Shown here: in pieces, positions 23,530 through 34,550 of the stretch
How the letters are laid out: each line of letters begins with the position of its first letter
Numbering within the stretch: position 1 is the first letter of the stretch
NCBI GenBank assembly: GCA_903813345.2
Contig: CAIIXF020000004.1
Location: 412,513 to 476,512 of the forward strand
Length of the DNA stretch: 64,000 nucleotides
Direction: 5' to 3'
Origin: Owenia fusiformis
Lineage: Eukaryota; Annelida; Polychaeta; Sabellida; Oweniidae
Notes under the pieces: generated by a model
The model's input: only the letters and a program-made list of their open reading frames with translations
What the model was told of the DNA's origin: nothing
Databases searched by the model: none
Position numbers and translations under genes: made by a program

Positions 23530-24169
23530 CATGGTGTCAAATGGCGTTGTCCCCCCCCCCTTCACAGCATAAACTTAGAAAGGTACCTACACATTATATA
23601 TGTCATTGGAAAGAGCATTCAATTCTGGATAAAATAAACCCTAGACGACCTAGTTTAGATATTGCTACATAGTGTCACATGCATTTGAAATGTACTAGTG
23701 TAGTGCTCTATTTCATTGATTTTTGAGAAGTTGCTGACTGTAAAGTGTAGCGCCTTATTTTATTTATTTAGACTAAAGCTAGTTCACAGTTGAAATAAAG
23801 ATGACAAAACAATTGATGATGATAATCAGCAATATAGTGACAGAATAAGGTGTATTGCATATAGAGAAGCCCGAGATGAGGGTGCTAGTTTCATTACGAA
23901 GTATTAAAATCTCTTGAGAGAGACACAGCCCTTTCCATTCCATTTTAGCTTCATATCCGGCTAGATTGGCAGCGGTTAAGGTTGCCCAAGGGGGTCATAC
24001 TCACTTTTAAAAGTAACTTAAAAATATATCTTATTTTTCATCATGCATCTTCATCTTTTCACATGTTAACAACAATTAAATGCTCTTTCCAATGGTATAT
24101 GGTATTGTGTGTGTATCTTTCCTAGTTTATGCTGTGAAGGGGGGGGGGGTACAACGCCATTTGACACCC
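23530..24169. mobile_element. 640-bp MITE inserted in LINE reverse transcriptase
   Basis: The inverted ends GGTGTCAAATGGCGTTGT..CCCCCCC..TTCACAGCATAAAC lie inside TGTA duplications (23526-23529 and 24170-24173). Removing it joins GVKQGC to ILSPTLFS, the normal order of this reverse-transcriptase motif. Confidence 0.88.
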
Positions 24170-24858
24170 TGTATTCTCTCACCTACATTATTTTCAGTAG
24201 TTATGTCTGATTTGGAAGATACTTTAATGTCCAAAGGTCTTGGCGTTCCATTTGAAGGGTCGTACATCCCCACATTATTATTCGCAGATGATATTGTTCT
24301 TTTAGCAAAAGATGAGAATGGATTAAAAGAGTTGTTAAGTAAAGTTCATAAATTTGGCGTAAAATGGGGATTTAAATTTAGTAGTAAGAAGTCGAATCTC
24401 ATGATTATAGGGAAAAGGGTTGACACTGACAGGGTATGGAAACTAGGGGACTTAAAACTGAGTGAAGTCAGGGAATATAAATACCTTGGATATATGTTCC
24501 ATAGTAACCTTAAAGATTCATTCCATATCAATAAATTTTTACAGGAGAAAGCACGTAAGATGATTAATTACACAGCTTCGACCCTCACTAAGCATTGTAA
24601 TGTGAAACGAATTGAATATGGTTCAACAATATATAAGTCCATGATAGAACCTGCCTTACTTCACAGTTCCCCGATTTGGTCCGCTTTAACAAATGAAAGC
24701 AGGAAAACCCTTGAATCTATCCAATATATGGTTGGGCAAGCAGTGTTCCAGCTAAGGGGCAAGCCAGCCAGTTCTGCATTATTAGGTGACCTTGGTTGGT
24801 CCCCAATTAACTTTCTTGCTGAAAAACGTTCTATAGATTTCTTTAGGTACCTCAAAGG

Positions 24859-27102
24859 GGACATGCCATTAAGAGGCCATTCTCTGACTTAGACATTTTT
24901 TCAAAAGTGTGAAAATAAAAAAATTCATGAAAAGTTCTTGAAATATTCTGAATAACAAGTTGAATATATATATTTAATGATGGCACAAGCAAAAGTCTGA
25001 AAATTAACATGAAATGAAGGGTTTTGACAGATGCAAAAGATGGTAGATTTGTGATGAAGAAATAGAGGTTTTTGCAGTGACAACACAATTACCTCGAAGT
25101 TATCCATCATGAGAGGCTGAGGACTAAACTTGACATAATTTTCAATCTCAGATTATCAGTAGTATCTAACTTAAGCCGGACAGCCACTCAAAATGTATAT
25201 GGAGCCCATAAGATTCATTTTTCTCAATTGAAGTCACTATTTCTGTTTTTAGCTTCAGAGGATATGAGGTACATGAACATGCTAAGTTTACCTAGATCAC
25301 AAGCCTTACCACAAATATAAAGTATATAGGAATAGAGTTGATATGTGTGAAAACCTTAAACTTCCCATTTTATTGGGGATGGAACTTGTGGACCATGTGT
25401 ATTTCTAACTTCTTCACATCTGCATGGATCTAAAATTGTGGCAGCCATCTTGGATTTGTCATATATGTGGACATGGTTTTGGTTGTGCTGAATTTGTTTC
25501 AAAATAACATTTCTTGTATACCTTCGATAAGTGAGATAGGCATTTGAAATTAAATACAGATAGTATACTTGACATTTAATGCAGTAAACAGTAATACAAT
25601 TCATTCTTACATAATAAGTGAGTCCAGACAAAAAGTTGTTATTGTGTTAGTTTAACTGGGCATAAATTACACTCATTGGCCTTGGTTTTCTTAATTGGCT
25701 TTTGTTCTGTTTATTCAGAAAAGGAGTAAAGTTCAATATACAAGTTCACATTCGTTCCATCCTTGTAGAAATGAATCTCATATTATTTCATCTCAAATAT
25801 AGAACACAAAAATATAATAAAAAACAAGTTTCTATTAATTGCAAAAGTTAGCTTCTATGTTCTGACTGAGTTTGGGTTCCGCTTCTAGGGAAAAATATCT
25901 ATCTGGAAATATCGTATTGACCATTGCTATACACTCCATATTTAATCCTCCCAGTAAATAACATTGATATACAGTATACAAGTATATATGACATCGAGGA
26001 TCTGGGGTTTGGGTAATGTGAGACATGAGTCCACTTGTCTTTTTGAATCTCATATTCAATATTCTTTCTTCAAACCCTCATATTTAATATTTTTGGAGTG
26101 GTAATTCAATTATGTACCTATTTTTTATTCTTTATCCCATAGTTGAACTCTGTTCCGCTCTGTTAGGTAACATGAAAACATATTTGTGATATTTTGCAAA
26201 TGCGTGGAAAAAGTGATATCTGTGGAATACGAAAAATATTTCACAGATATCACCTTTTGGCAGGGGTTTGAAAACTACCACCAATATGATGTGTTTTGTT
26301 ACATAGTGATTTCATGACATCACGGGGATGAATGGATGTTGTTTTGATATGCTTTGTTTCGTTTTAGAGGTGAACTATGGGAAAATAGAACATCCTATGA
26401 TTTTTCGTGATATTGTGTTAATCCAACTCATTGATATCAATATCTGCGCTAATTCGCTATTCTAACTTGGGAAAGATATTGATATCAACTCGGAGATAAA
26501 GATAAAATCATTTAAAATCATATAATATCCTATACATATCCTTTACTGTGCCACAACTTTCTCATATGTTATATATTTTGGCACAGGCCATCATTTATTT
26601 TCCTTGAATTCATGCTTTTGTTCCTCGTTTTAGAAATGAGAGGAAATCTTTGATTTTCCTTGTATTTAAGTTGCTTAAATGTTGCCCTGTGATGTTGATA
26701 AAAGTCAATAGTAATCCATTACAGTCACAGTTGAAATGTACCCATTGCTAGCCCAGAACCTACCAAAATAGAATTTGCATTTTGTCAATATTGCCCTATG
26801 TGCTTTTCCATGAAAATAATTTTAATCGTATCTTTTCTTCAGTATTTCATATATTACATTTTAATATATTTAAATTGGTTAATATTTATATACTATTTAC
26901 TTAGACAACAATAAATAAAGAATTTTTTGTAAAAACACCAAAAATGGTATATGATCTTTAAATGACTGTTGTGTGAACATCAAAGGTCAAAATTCGCTGA
27001 AATTGTATTTTTATAAAGCACAAATGATTTTTCTTCAATATGATATGCATTATTATCAGATATCTTTGGGGGCTAAAAAGGGCCCTTAATGACACCCGTC
27101 CT
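24859..27102. mobile_element. 2.2-kb DNA element, copy 2, inserted in the LINE
   Basis: Inverted copy of 18982-21205. It interrupts the LINE between FFRYLK and the downstream IPSSLPHKILNALMIQ segment, and the LINE frame continues across the join. The ends are loosely inverted (GGACATGCCATTAAGAGGCC; reverse of right end GGACGGGTGTCATTAAGGGC). The 91-codon open frame is kept on the minus strand at 25356-25631. Confidence 0.82.
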
Positions 27103-27943
27103 TTAAAATACCATCATCCCTACCACATAAGATTCTAAATGCTCTAATGATCCAATTTACTGAAAACAAAGAAGGCCCTTGGAAGTACATCTCAACCATT
27201 CATAAGTTATTAAGTGATAGAGGTCTTGATGATGTCATCTTTAGAAATGATGATGATTTGTATGCGTCATACCTTAAGATTAGTAAATGTGAAAATGACG
27301 TAAAATTCCACTATGAAGTTTCAAAATATAGTTCACTATCACTTTATTCCAGTTTCAAAAATCATCCATATCTAGAAAATTATCTGAAGAATGACTATGA
27401 CTTCTACGGGTGCAAACTGAAGTTCATGGCCAGAGCTAACATTTTTGCATTAGAAACCAATTATGAATCATGGCGCATGAGTGATGGATTTTGTTCATTC
27501 TGTAATGCAAAAAAGAAGGACACTGTTCAACACAGAATTTTGGAATGTATTCATTTTAATGATGAGCGTCAATCACTTTATTTTAGTATAAGACAGAAAT
27601 GTAATGACATTATATTTTCCTATTTTATCTCTGCAAGTTCAGAAAAGAAACTTGGTTTTATTTTAGGTGATAATGTATTTTTATTATGGGGGCATGATCA
27701 ATTTAAAAATGTTGACAAGATTGTAAAAACATTTTTAAGTAAAGTATGCAAGCCTAGAGATACAAGTATGACTAAATCTCACACATCTAATGTTAGGTAC
27801 TTTGTTTTAAATACTGTAATATGTTTTAGACGCACCTATAATAATTTCATTTTAGTGTGCCATCGTTTCAAAGATGTAGATTCTAAATAAATAAAAATAA
27901 ATAGATTAAATAATATAGGGCGGGGTAAAATAATTTCAATCAC

Positions 27944-28146
27944 CTTCAAAGGGTAATACATTTTGCATTTAGGTTGTCGGTCAAGTTCGGCTGCAAAGTC
28001 TTTGAGGAACTGGATATCACAATTCTCTTCATATGTGCAATCAAGCATCACATTAACTCGGCTAAACCGCCCAAGTCCCGGCTGTGCTGTCTTTTGGGGT
28101 GGAGCTGTATACTGGCACTTCTCGTGACATGGATGCACTGGATCAG
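27944..28146 (-). CDS. vWA secreted protein copy B, exon 3
   Basis: This 203-bp exon equals copy A exon 3 in length. It has acceptor TTTTAG|CTGATCC and donor CTTTGAAG|GTGATT. With the G carried from exon 2 it reads A-DPVHPCHEKCQYT, a Pro/Gln linker, then LGRFSRVNVMLDCTYEENC and ELDRQPKCKMYYPL. The five cysteines suggest a disulphide-stabilised extracellular module directly after the vWA domain. The module is unfamiliar to me. Two further, decayed copies lie just upstream in the gene (28180-28320 and 28335-28433). Confidence 0.8.
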
Positions 28147-28179
28147 CTAAAATAGAAAGGGTTTATTAATAGTCTTTGA

Positions 28180-28320
28180 GACACTGGATGTCACACATCT
28201 CTTCATACGTGCAATCAAGCATCACATTAACTCGGCTAAACTGTCGAAGTCCAGGCTGTGCTGTCTTTGCTGGTGGATTTGTATACTGGCACTTCTCGCG
28301 ACATGGATGCACTGGATCAG
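28180..28320 (-). pseudogene. Extra copy of exon 3 in vWA copy B, truncated
   Basis: Reads ADPVHPCREKCQYTNPP, then GLRQFSRVNVMLDCTYEEMC and stops after LKDY. The 3' third and the donor are lost. If spliced in, it would terminate the protein. Confidence 0.75.
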
Positions 28321-28334
28321 CTTGAATACAGAGA

Positions 28335-28433
28335 GTCTACCATCATTATATCTCTTTATTAGCTGAAGTCTCTGCTGTGTTGACTTTTGGGTGAAGAAGT
28401 ATGGCACTTCTCGTGATTGATGTACTGGGTCAG
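28335..28433 (-). pseudogene. Third, decayed copy of exon 3 in vWA copy B
   Basis: Begins A-DPVHQSREVPYFF. The ..HEKCQY region is frameshifted by a deletion and identity fades after about 100 bp. Confidence 0.6.
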
Positions 28434-28783
28434 CTCAAAATTGATTAATTCGACCTATTGTTAAGTTATACTTTACATGCCTAGTAATTATTTACATATT
28501 CCAATTACTGCAATTATAAGCATAAAGTATCTTTAGTGTTTATACACTAAATTTCCCAATTAGTGTACTATTAGAATAACATGCAACATAAACGATAAAT
28601 ATTTTAAAACGTCATAAAATGATTTACAAAATTGTAGCGCTTGGAATAAGGGAGCTGGTAATGTCTTGATTAATTAATTCCAGTGTTTAATGTATATACT
28701 TTATCATTTTAATTGAGCATTGGGAGGTAAATCTACAAGTTTTGAAGGACTTTAATTTGTTGGTGAACGTAGATAAAACCTAC
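28434..28783. other. Remainder of intron 2 of vWA copy B
   Basis: AT-rich. Nothing beyond intron sequence seen. Confidence 0.5.
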
Positions 28784-29401
28784 CTGGCGGGCAAACATAT
28801 TCGCTTTTTTCTAACAAATGATCAAAAACCTCAGTCGCAATATCTTCTATGTCTGAGTCTTTATCAAGTTTAAACCGATCTTTAGCTTCAGCCAGTGTGT
28901 TTAGTTGTTCAATAGTGTCTGGTAACAATTCACGCCCCTTCTTGTTTGGTAACTCAATAACGATAGTCCGTACTGTTTCCCGCAATTTTTGGATAGCGTC
29001 CGTAGTTTCTGGGATATATTTCTTAGGTTGTGTGCGTCCATCTGTTAAAACAACGAGCACATCGGGAGTGCGTCTGTCGTTAAATGCTGACTCGAAGAAA
29101 TCACCTCTTGCCATGTTAATGGCATTATGAGTCAGAGTTTTGCAATCTGTTGTTTCCATCTTAAACATTTCAATCTTGTGCAGAATTTCTAGTTTGGATA
29201 GAGCGTCACTGAATGTAAACACAATGCGTGATGTGGCATCGTACGCTAACAACCCGAACTGGGTGGCAACATTACTCACATTTTGTTGTTTTACAGAATC
29301 AAACGTTGTCACAAAATCGTAGATGAAAACTTTGGCGAGCGCTTTAGTTTCGTCGTCGACGCTACACGATGTCTCTAGTGCAAAGACTATGTCAGCGCAG
29401 A
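28784..29401 (-). CDS. vWA secreted protein copy B, exon 2 (vWA domain)
   Basis: A 618-bp open exon with acceptor ATTACAG|TCTGCGC and donor CCG|G-GTAGGT phasing identical to copy A. It encodes a whole vWA fold: beta strand ADIVFALETSCSVDDE, then NVATQFGLLAYDATSRIVFTF, THNAINMARGDFF, VLVVLTDGRTQP and TVRTIVIELPNKK, ending VFDHLLEKSEYVCPPG. The metal site (MIDAS) normally reads DxSxS. Here it is E-T-S-C-S, so the first Asp is Glu, while the Thr (THNAI) and the Asp of LTDG remain. vWA domains bind protein ligands, often with Mg2+. Extracellular adhesion or matrix roles are typical of the family, but the partner is unknown. Nearly identical to copy A. Confidence 0.92.
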
Positions 29402-30040
29402 CTGTAATGTAATTCATTATTTTTTAAATTTAGAAGCAACGTATGAATTGAGAATTTATCATACTAGCTGACAGATGATGCGTATTCATTTGTACATTTG
29501 TCCAAGACAAAGTATGATGCAAGGGCGATGAATGAAATTTTCAATCCATTTCTTCTCAGCAAATAGTTGGAGTCATGTCACCAAGCTTGGTAGATATATA
29601 AGAAATAAATCATATGTATTCCTGATTATATCCTTATTTATATAATATCACCAACGACCATCTTTCAGTTAGGTAATTTAAATCTTGTTAGTACTCGATC
29701 TTTACTTCCCACTGCAAAAAACATTGGAACCTGACTTTTAAACATATTTCAAACTCAGCTTCCTCATAAACTATTCCAAATTCGTGTTAATCGTCATCGT
29801 TAAGCAATGTGTCTCCCAATTTCTATGACATGACTCCATACTTTTGAGGCACTGGTTGAGAATAAGCATGGTAACTTGCACTAATCGGGCCCCTTTGTCT
29901 TGAACTTTTATTAACGCCAAATAAGAGCTTGGGAATGGGTTATCATTCAGTATTTCAACCTCTGAATTCTTTGTTTATAGAATATTGCATTCCGGTGTCA
30001 CCTGTGATATATACGCATTGTATTATCATTATACATTACA
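29402..30040. other. Intron 1 of vWA copy B
   Basis: The far part (about 29940-30040) is similar to the corresponding intron of copy A (38985-39050), supporting descent by tandem gene duplication. No other feature before the MITE at 30041. Confidence 0.5.
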
Positions 30041-30458
30041 AAATGTCGGAACATCTAAGGTACGATTTTTCTTTTTTCCTTATTTCTTATAAATGTACAT
30101 ATTTGCGAACAAATAGTTCAGAAGATGACAGAATGTCTATTTAATTCCTCACTTAAGTTACATAAACGGTTTTTCGAAAAACAGTTAAGATCTGCACTTT
30201 TAACCCAAACCGTTTATGTAACTTAAGTGAGGAATTAAATCGACGATTCTGTTGTCTTCTGAGCTATTTCTTCGCAAACATGTACATTTTCTAAAACACA
30301 TGATGCTGATATACGTTTGTGAGAAAAAACGTCGTTGGGATTCTGCCTACAACGCGTGAAATAAGGAAAAAAGAAAAATCGTACCTTCGACGTTCCGACA
30401 TTTTGATACCAAAACGAACCGTTTCGGTAACCAGATTAATCGAGCGGACCACCAGTGA
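30041..30458. mobile_element. MITE of the CACTGGTGATCC family in intron 1 of copy B (left end truncated)
   Basis: Inverted arms share TGTCGGAAC.TC.AAGGTACGATTT..CTTTTTTCCTTATTTC. The centre is a hairpin of ATTCCTCACTTAAGTTACAT and its inverted copy (30147-30236). The right end reads GGACCACCAGTGA. TTA flanks both sides. Relatives lie at 37132-37880 and 61731-61936. Confidence 0.8.
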
Positions 30459-30601
30459 TTATGCTTTACAATCCAAACAAAATGTAGCACAATCAGCCTG
30501 TATATGCTTATGAAAACTTCTATACAGAGTTGTACTATGAAGCCATTATATGTTCATTAAAATCTCGTTTTGTTGGCAACTATGAAAAATCCATGACTTA
30601 C

Positions 30602-30701
30602 TTGATTGTTTTCCTTGAGAGAAAACTCCTATAGCACATAAATGTGCAATAATAAACAAGTGGACAACTCTCATCGTGTCCTGTTCGAGTTTGTTTCGCA
30701 T
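30602..30701 (-). CDS. vWA secreted protein copy B, exon 1 (signal peptide)
   Basis: MRNKLEQDT-MRVVHLFIIAHLCAIGVFSQGKQS. The second Met gives a typical signal peptide (short basic start, hydrophobic VVHLFIIAHLCAIGVF, probable cleavage near FSQ-G). MRNK is also conserved in copy A, so the start could be either Met. The frame is open further upstream. The exon ends ATCA-A|GTAAGT, leaving one base that joins TC of exon 2 to make Ile, then C-ADIVFALE. Intron 1 is about 1.2 kb. Confidence 0.75.
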
Positions 30702-30749
30702 GTGGTACCAATCCGGTACAGACCCGCATTTTTTAGACAAAAATTCAAT

Positions 30750-32304
30750 ATTTATTGCGACATAGTTAATTGATAGTTATCTGAATCCGCTATCATTAAA
30801 TCATCGATTAGCCCTAATGTCAGCAATATTTTAATCTGGACCCTCCCCCTGGTGATTGATCATTTTTTGTAAAAATGGTGACCTTACTCTTTGGAACAGG
30901 GATAATTTTTCACAGCTAGTTTGGCGCACAGCACTTACAGCGCCCAGCCTTGATGAAATTGATTGTACTTTGGGATAGTTGGGGTTGTTTTTCTTGTTAC
31001 TTTTTTACCCAATACAACTGTTGCATACAATATGAAGTTTTATGAGAAATAAAGTATTATAAATAAGAAACTACATGAACTTATATTTCTTCGCGTGGTG
31101 TTGGACGGGAGTACTTATCAAATGGATGTAGTTTGGACATAGTGATCGTACTGGAACACTGATGCTACTCGTAGAAACTTGATTCATAAAACCTTTTTTG
31201 CTGACTATAGTTGAAAACTTGACGTAATTAGTCGGATTGTGTCATTAAAATACAAAATACATTCAGATTTATTCCCAATAGTTCTACTGTATCACATGTA
31301 ATTCAAACTCATGACATGAAAGGAAAGTCTTTTTTAAAGGTTAAAACGATTTATTATGAAAATTTTAAAAATAATCAACTAAATGACGATATTTGCAACA
31401 TACTAGGGTTGTCCAAAAAGTCTTGAAATTTTTGTTCTCATTTCATCAAATTTTATCTATTCTTGCTGAAACTTGGTATGTATGTCTGGCAGTAATCCAT
31501 CCTTCATATACAAAAACATCATAATAATGCGTACGATATATTGTGTGATATGGTTGCTATAGGAACCAAGGGATAAGGGGGTCGGGGCAGGTCTTATTTA
31601 CTATATCACCTTTACACACATTGGTTATTAAAAACAAATAAAACATTGACTTATTGAATTCAATGCACCAATAAATCTTCTTGAAACATCCCTGAATGAC
31701 AAAATGGTATTGTATTATGATGTCATAGTGTTTCTGACATACTTGAAGGAACAATTGACACATTTGAACCAGAGACACAGCTTCAACAATTTGTTAAAAT
31801 GGCAGCCATTTTGGCAACAGATTCGAAATCATTGCGGGTAATAGCGCAATATCATGCTGCGCAAGGGTTAACACCCACACATGACACATGACATGTAATA
31901 GATATTTCGATAATAAAATGTAATTGAACAAAACTGTAAATGCTAAAACCGGATGATATGACAGCCTGCAGCCAAAATAAAGCCAGAAGGTCATTGTATG
32001 TGTCACTTAATAAAATGAATCGCCATAATTGTTCAATTTCACGGTGAGCATAACTACCCAATGTAAATCGTTCCGGACTTGTTTTTCACATTTGCTTAGG
32101 ATTATTCGTCTACATTTTGACAATATGTCTCTTAATTTTGCTGCATAAGAACGTTAAGACCGCCTATACATTTTATCAAATTCACGTTGCTTCAATTTAA
32201 AGTCTTGCCTTAAAATATTTCTCTCTAGCCCTCGACTTTGATTTCAAAAAAAAAAAATTCCATTTGACATGTTTCTTTCCATAATTCCCGCTGCGCTGTC
32301 ATCA
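30750..32304. other. Intergenic interval between vWA copies A and B
   Basis: No gene seen. At about 31405 the sequence TAGGGTTGTCCAAAAAGTC resembles a mariner/Tc1-type terminus, but no partner end or transposase was found. Confidence 0.4.
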
Positions 32305-32645
32305 AACTCCCATGCAGTGTCTTGGAATAGACACTGCGGCGGGCAGATGAAGAAATCACCAAAATTTGGAGAAGATAGTAGTCCCCGTTATCATAACAGT
32401 TATACTCAATTTTAACAAAACTTATATATTATTTTACGTTCCCCAATCAGTATTTTGCCAAAATGCTCCGAAAATCAAGAAATATAAGAAGAAATATATG
32501 CGGTAGGATTTAGAGTTAAAAGTCTTGTTGATAATGTTTCACCGCACATGTGTTAATTAATAGTTAATACGTGCAATCCAACCAATATGAACTTGTCTAG
32601 ATTTTACAATCAGGTGAAACCAGCATGAGACAAGAACAAATCACG
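32305..32645. mobile_element. Truncated second copy of the CACTGCGGCGGGCAGAT MITE
   Basis: Begins AACTCCCATGCAGTG, contains CACTGCGGCGGGCAGATGAAG as at 17451, and follows the first copy until about 32645. There it abuts exon 5 of vWA copy A, with the right end missing. Confidence 0.75.
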
Positions 32646-32689
32646 CGCATGTTCCTTCCAGGCAGTCATGATTTCCTCAAAGGTCTTTC
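32645..32689 (-). pseudogene. vWA secreted protein copy A, exon 5 (truncated by MITE)
   Basis: Acceptor ATGCAG|GAAAGACC, then KTFEEIMTAWKEHAR. Past this point the sequence becomes MITE, reading a few foreign residues to a stop about 10 codons later. Compared with copy B, about 75 C-terminal residues are lost or replaced, so copy A may encode a shortened protein or be decaying. Confidence 0.65.
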
Positions 32690-32921
32690 CTGCATAGAAA
32701 CATATGTAGATGATTAATATTTGTTAATGCAATCAATATATATTAATGATACGTTGGGGTTACATGAATGCTAGGGGTTGTGGTTGTTTTTGTAAATGGA
32801 CGTCACAGCATAGTTCAGGATATTGTTTTAACCCTTTCTTTAAAGCTAGTATTTTGTATAGTTGAAATCAATTACTTTGGACAAATGAACAATCAGAGAG
32901 AGTTATGAAATTATCTCACAC

Positions 32922-33168
32922 CTGGCGGGTATTCAATCTCGCGAAATACAGCGATCAGATGTTCACACTTTAGTGAAGCTCTTGGCATAATAGCATCTGT
33001 CATTTCTTGGGACACATTGAGACCAAGAGTAAGTATTGCAAAGTCATGATAGTCCATTATTGGTTGTACTTGACATTTGAAGCGCGAATCCTTTGTTAAC
33101 AAAGCTTTCTGTAGATATCCTTCACTTTCACATCCATATATAACATATAAACGATTCTCTGCAACTGC
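32922..33168 (-). CDS. vWA secreted protein copy A, exon 4
   Basis: 247 bp, open, acceptor TTTTAG|GCAGTTGC, donor CCAG|GTGTGAG. Encodes AVAENRLYVIYGCESEGYLQ, then FKCQVQPIMDYHDFAILTLG and SLKCEHLIAVFREIEYPPG. Phase 0 entry and phase 1 exit match exon 3 and exon 5. The cysteines are conserved with copy B. Intron 3 upstream is only 135 bp, against ~9 kb in copy B. Confidence 0.8.
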
Positions 33169-33303
33169 CTAAAATAATCAGAAACAATTTAAACAAGATA
33201 AAACCTTAAGTCAGTGAAATGAATCAAGTAGAGATTCTGAATGACATAGAGACACATGTACTTGAATGTACTACATGTGGGTGGGTACAATCATTTTAAT
33301 TAC

Positions 33304-33506
33304 CTTTAAAGGGTAATACATTTTGCATTTAGGTTGTAGGTCAAGTTCAGCTGCAAAATCTTTGAGGAACTGGATGTCACAATTGTCTTCATAGGTGCAA
33401 TCAAGCATTGCATTGACTCGGCTAAACCGTCGTAGTCCCGGCTGTACTGTTTTTGGGGGCGGAGGTGTATACTGGCACTTCTCGTGACATGGATGCGCTG
33501 GGTAAG
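33304..33506 (-). CDS. vWA secreted protein copy A, exon 3 (Cys module)
   Basis: 203 bp with acceptor TTTAAG|CTTACC and donor TTAAAG|GTAATT. Reads AYPAHPCHEKCQYTPPPPKT, then GLRRFSRVNAMLDCTYEDNC and ELDLQPKCKMYYPLK. All five Cys of copy B are kept. The module is not one I can name. A short Pro-rich linker (PPPPK) separates the CHEKC knot from the rest. Confidence 0.8.
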
Positions 33507-33724
33507 CTTAAATTGGATTAATTCGCCCCAAAGTTATAGTTTACATTCCTACTAATAAATTACATATTTGAATTACTGTAGTTTTAAAGATTAACTGTTT
33601 TTAAATTTTGGAAGCATTAATAAGAGGCTTCCCGGTAAACACAGTTATTTTATACAATACCATTCAGAAAATGGAATGGTGCTTTTCGTCACATTTTATA
33701 ATAAGCGACGAGAATATATCTTAA

Positions 33725-34135
33725 AAGAAGAGAGCAAGTACAGGTTAAGAGCACAATTTGCTCAGAGTCGTGACTACAGTGATGAAGTACAGTTCTTGAA
33801 CGACGAAAGCAAGTAAAAGTTTGAAGTACAGTTCGTTCAGTGTTTAATACTGTAGTTTTGAAAGAACCAAGCAAGAATAAGTCTGAAGTAAGGTTCGTTC
33901 AGTGTTTAATACTGAAGTCTTGAAAGAAGATAGCAGGTACAAGTTTTAAGTACAGTTCGTCAAGTTGTTAATACTGTAGTCATGAAATAAGATAGCAAGT
34001 ACAAGTTTTAAGTACAGTTCGTCAAGTTATCCATACTGTATTCTTAAAAGAAGAAAGCAAATACAATATTGAAGCAAGTTCGTCAAGTGTTAAATGATGT
34101 TGTATTGAAAGAAGAAAGCAAGTACCGCAGAATGG
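33725..34135. repeat. ~64-bp tandem repeat array, left part
   Basis: About six diverged units of GAAAGCAAGTACAAG..TTGAAGTACAGTTCGT..CAGTG..TTAATACTGTAGT. The array resumes in the same orientation at 35834 after the fold-back element. Confidence 0.8.
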
Positions 34136-34550
34136 TATCGAAAGATAAGATTAGTCTCCTGTGACGGACCATGTTTTTTTTCATAGCAACACTAAGAAAA
34201 CCACACTATTTATTTTTAACTCATATGTTTTGTTATACCAAAGAGAATTACTTACTCCATGCAATGGATATATCATTTGCGGGTAACTTTAACTAATGTG
34301 AGGAAAAGCTATTGAAATGGTGCCTGAGTATCATATTGTAAAATGTACCATATCTTGTTCAACTTTTTAATGGCACGGTGTAGTGACACGATAACATTTA
34401 CATATGTTTTCAGCACAACTATGAAGTTATTAATAAGATGTAGATGTTTTCGGGTCTTTTTAATATTTTATAAAAATAAATGTTTAATTTTTTTGTCCGC
34501 TGTGACAGAGCAGTTGCAAATGTGAACTGTGAAACTGATCCGTCACAGCG

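Larger units (their letters stand above)
21896..27925 (+). pseudogene. LINE (non-LTR retrotransposon) ORF2 remnant with nested insertions
   Basis: A reverse transcriptase is spread over three blocks. 22257-23529 has NGKASGIDQIPNEF, IPNEWKYGILKPLHK, NYRGITI and, in another frame, FIDISKAFDVLDRDML. 24170-24858 has CILSPTLFS, the catalytic LLFADDIVLL and YKYLGYMF. 27103-27890 has a C-terminal zinc motif CSFCNAKKKDTVQHRILEC. Joining across the inserts at 23529/24170 and 24858/27103 keeps the frame, but separate frameshifts and stops (for example near 22740 and 23161) show it was already dead. The endonuclease domain is absent. The 3' end is an A/T-rich AAATAAATAAAAATAAAT tail. It lies in intron 3 of vWA copy B, antisense to that gene. 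Confidence 0.88.

Noticed and set aside
31405-31560. Full mariner element
   Set aside because: Only one terminus-like sequence is visible. No second end and no transposase.
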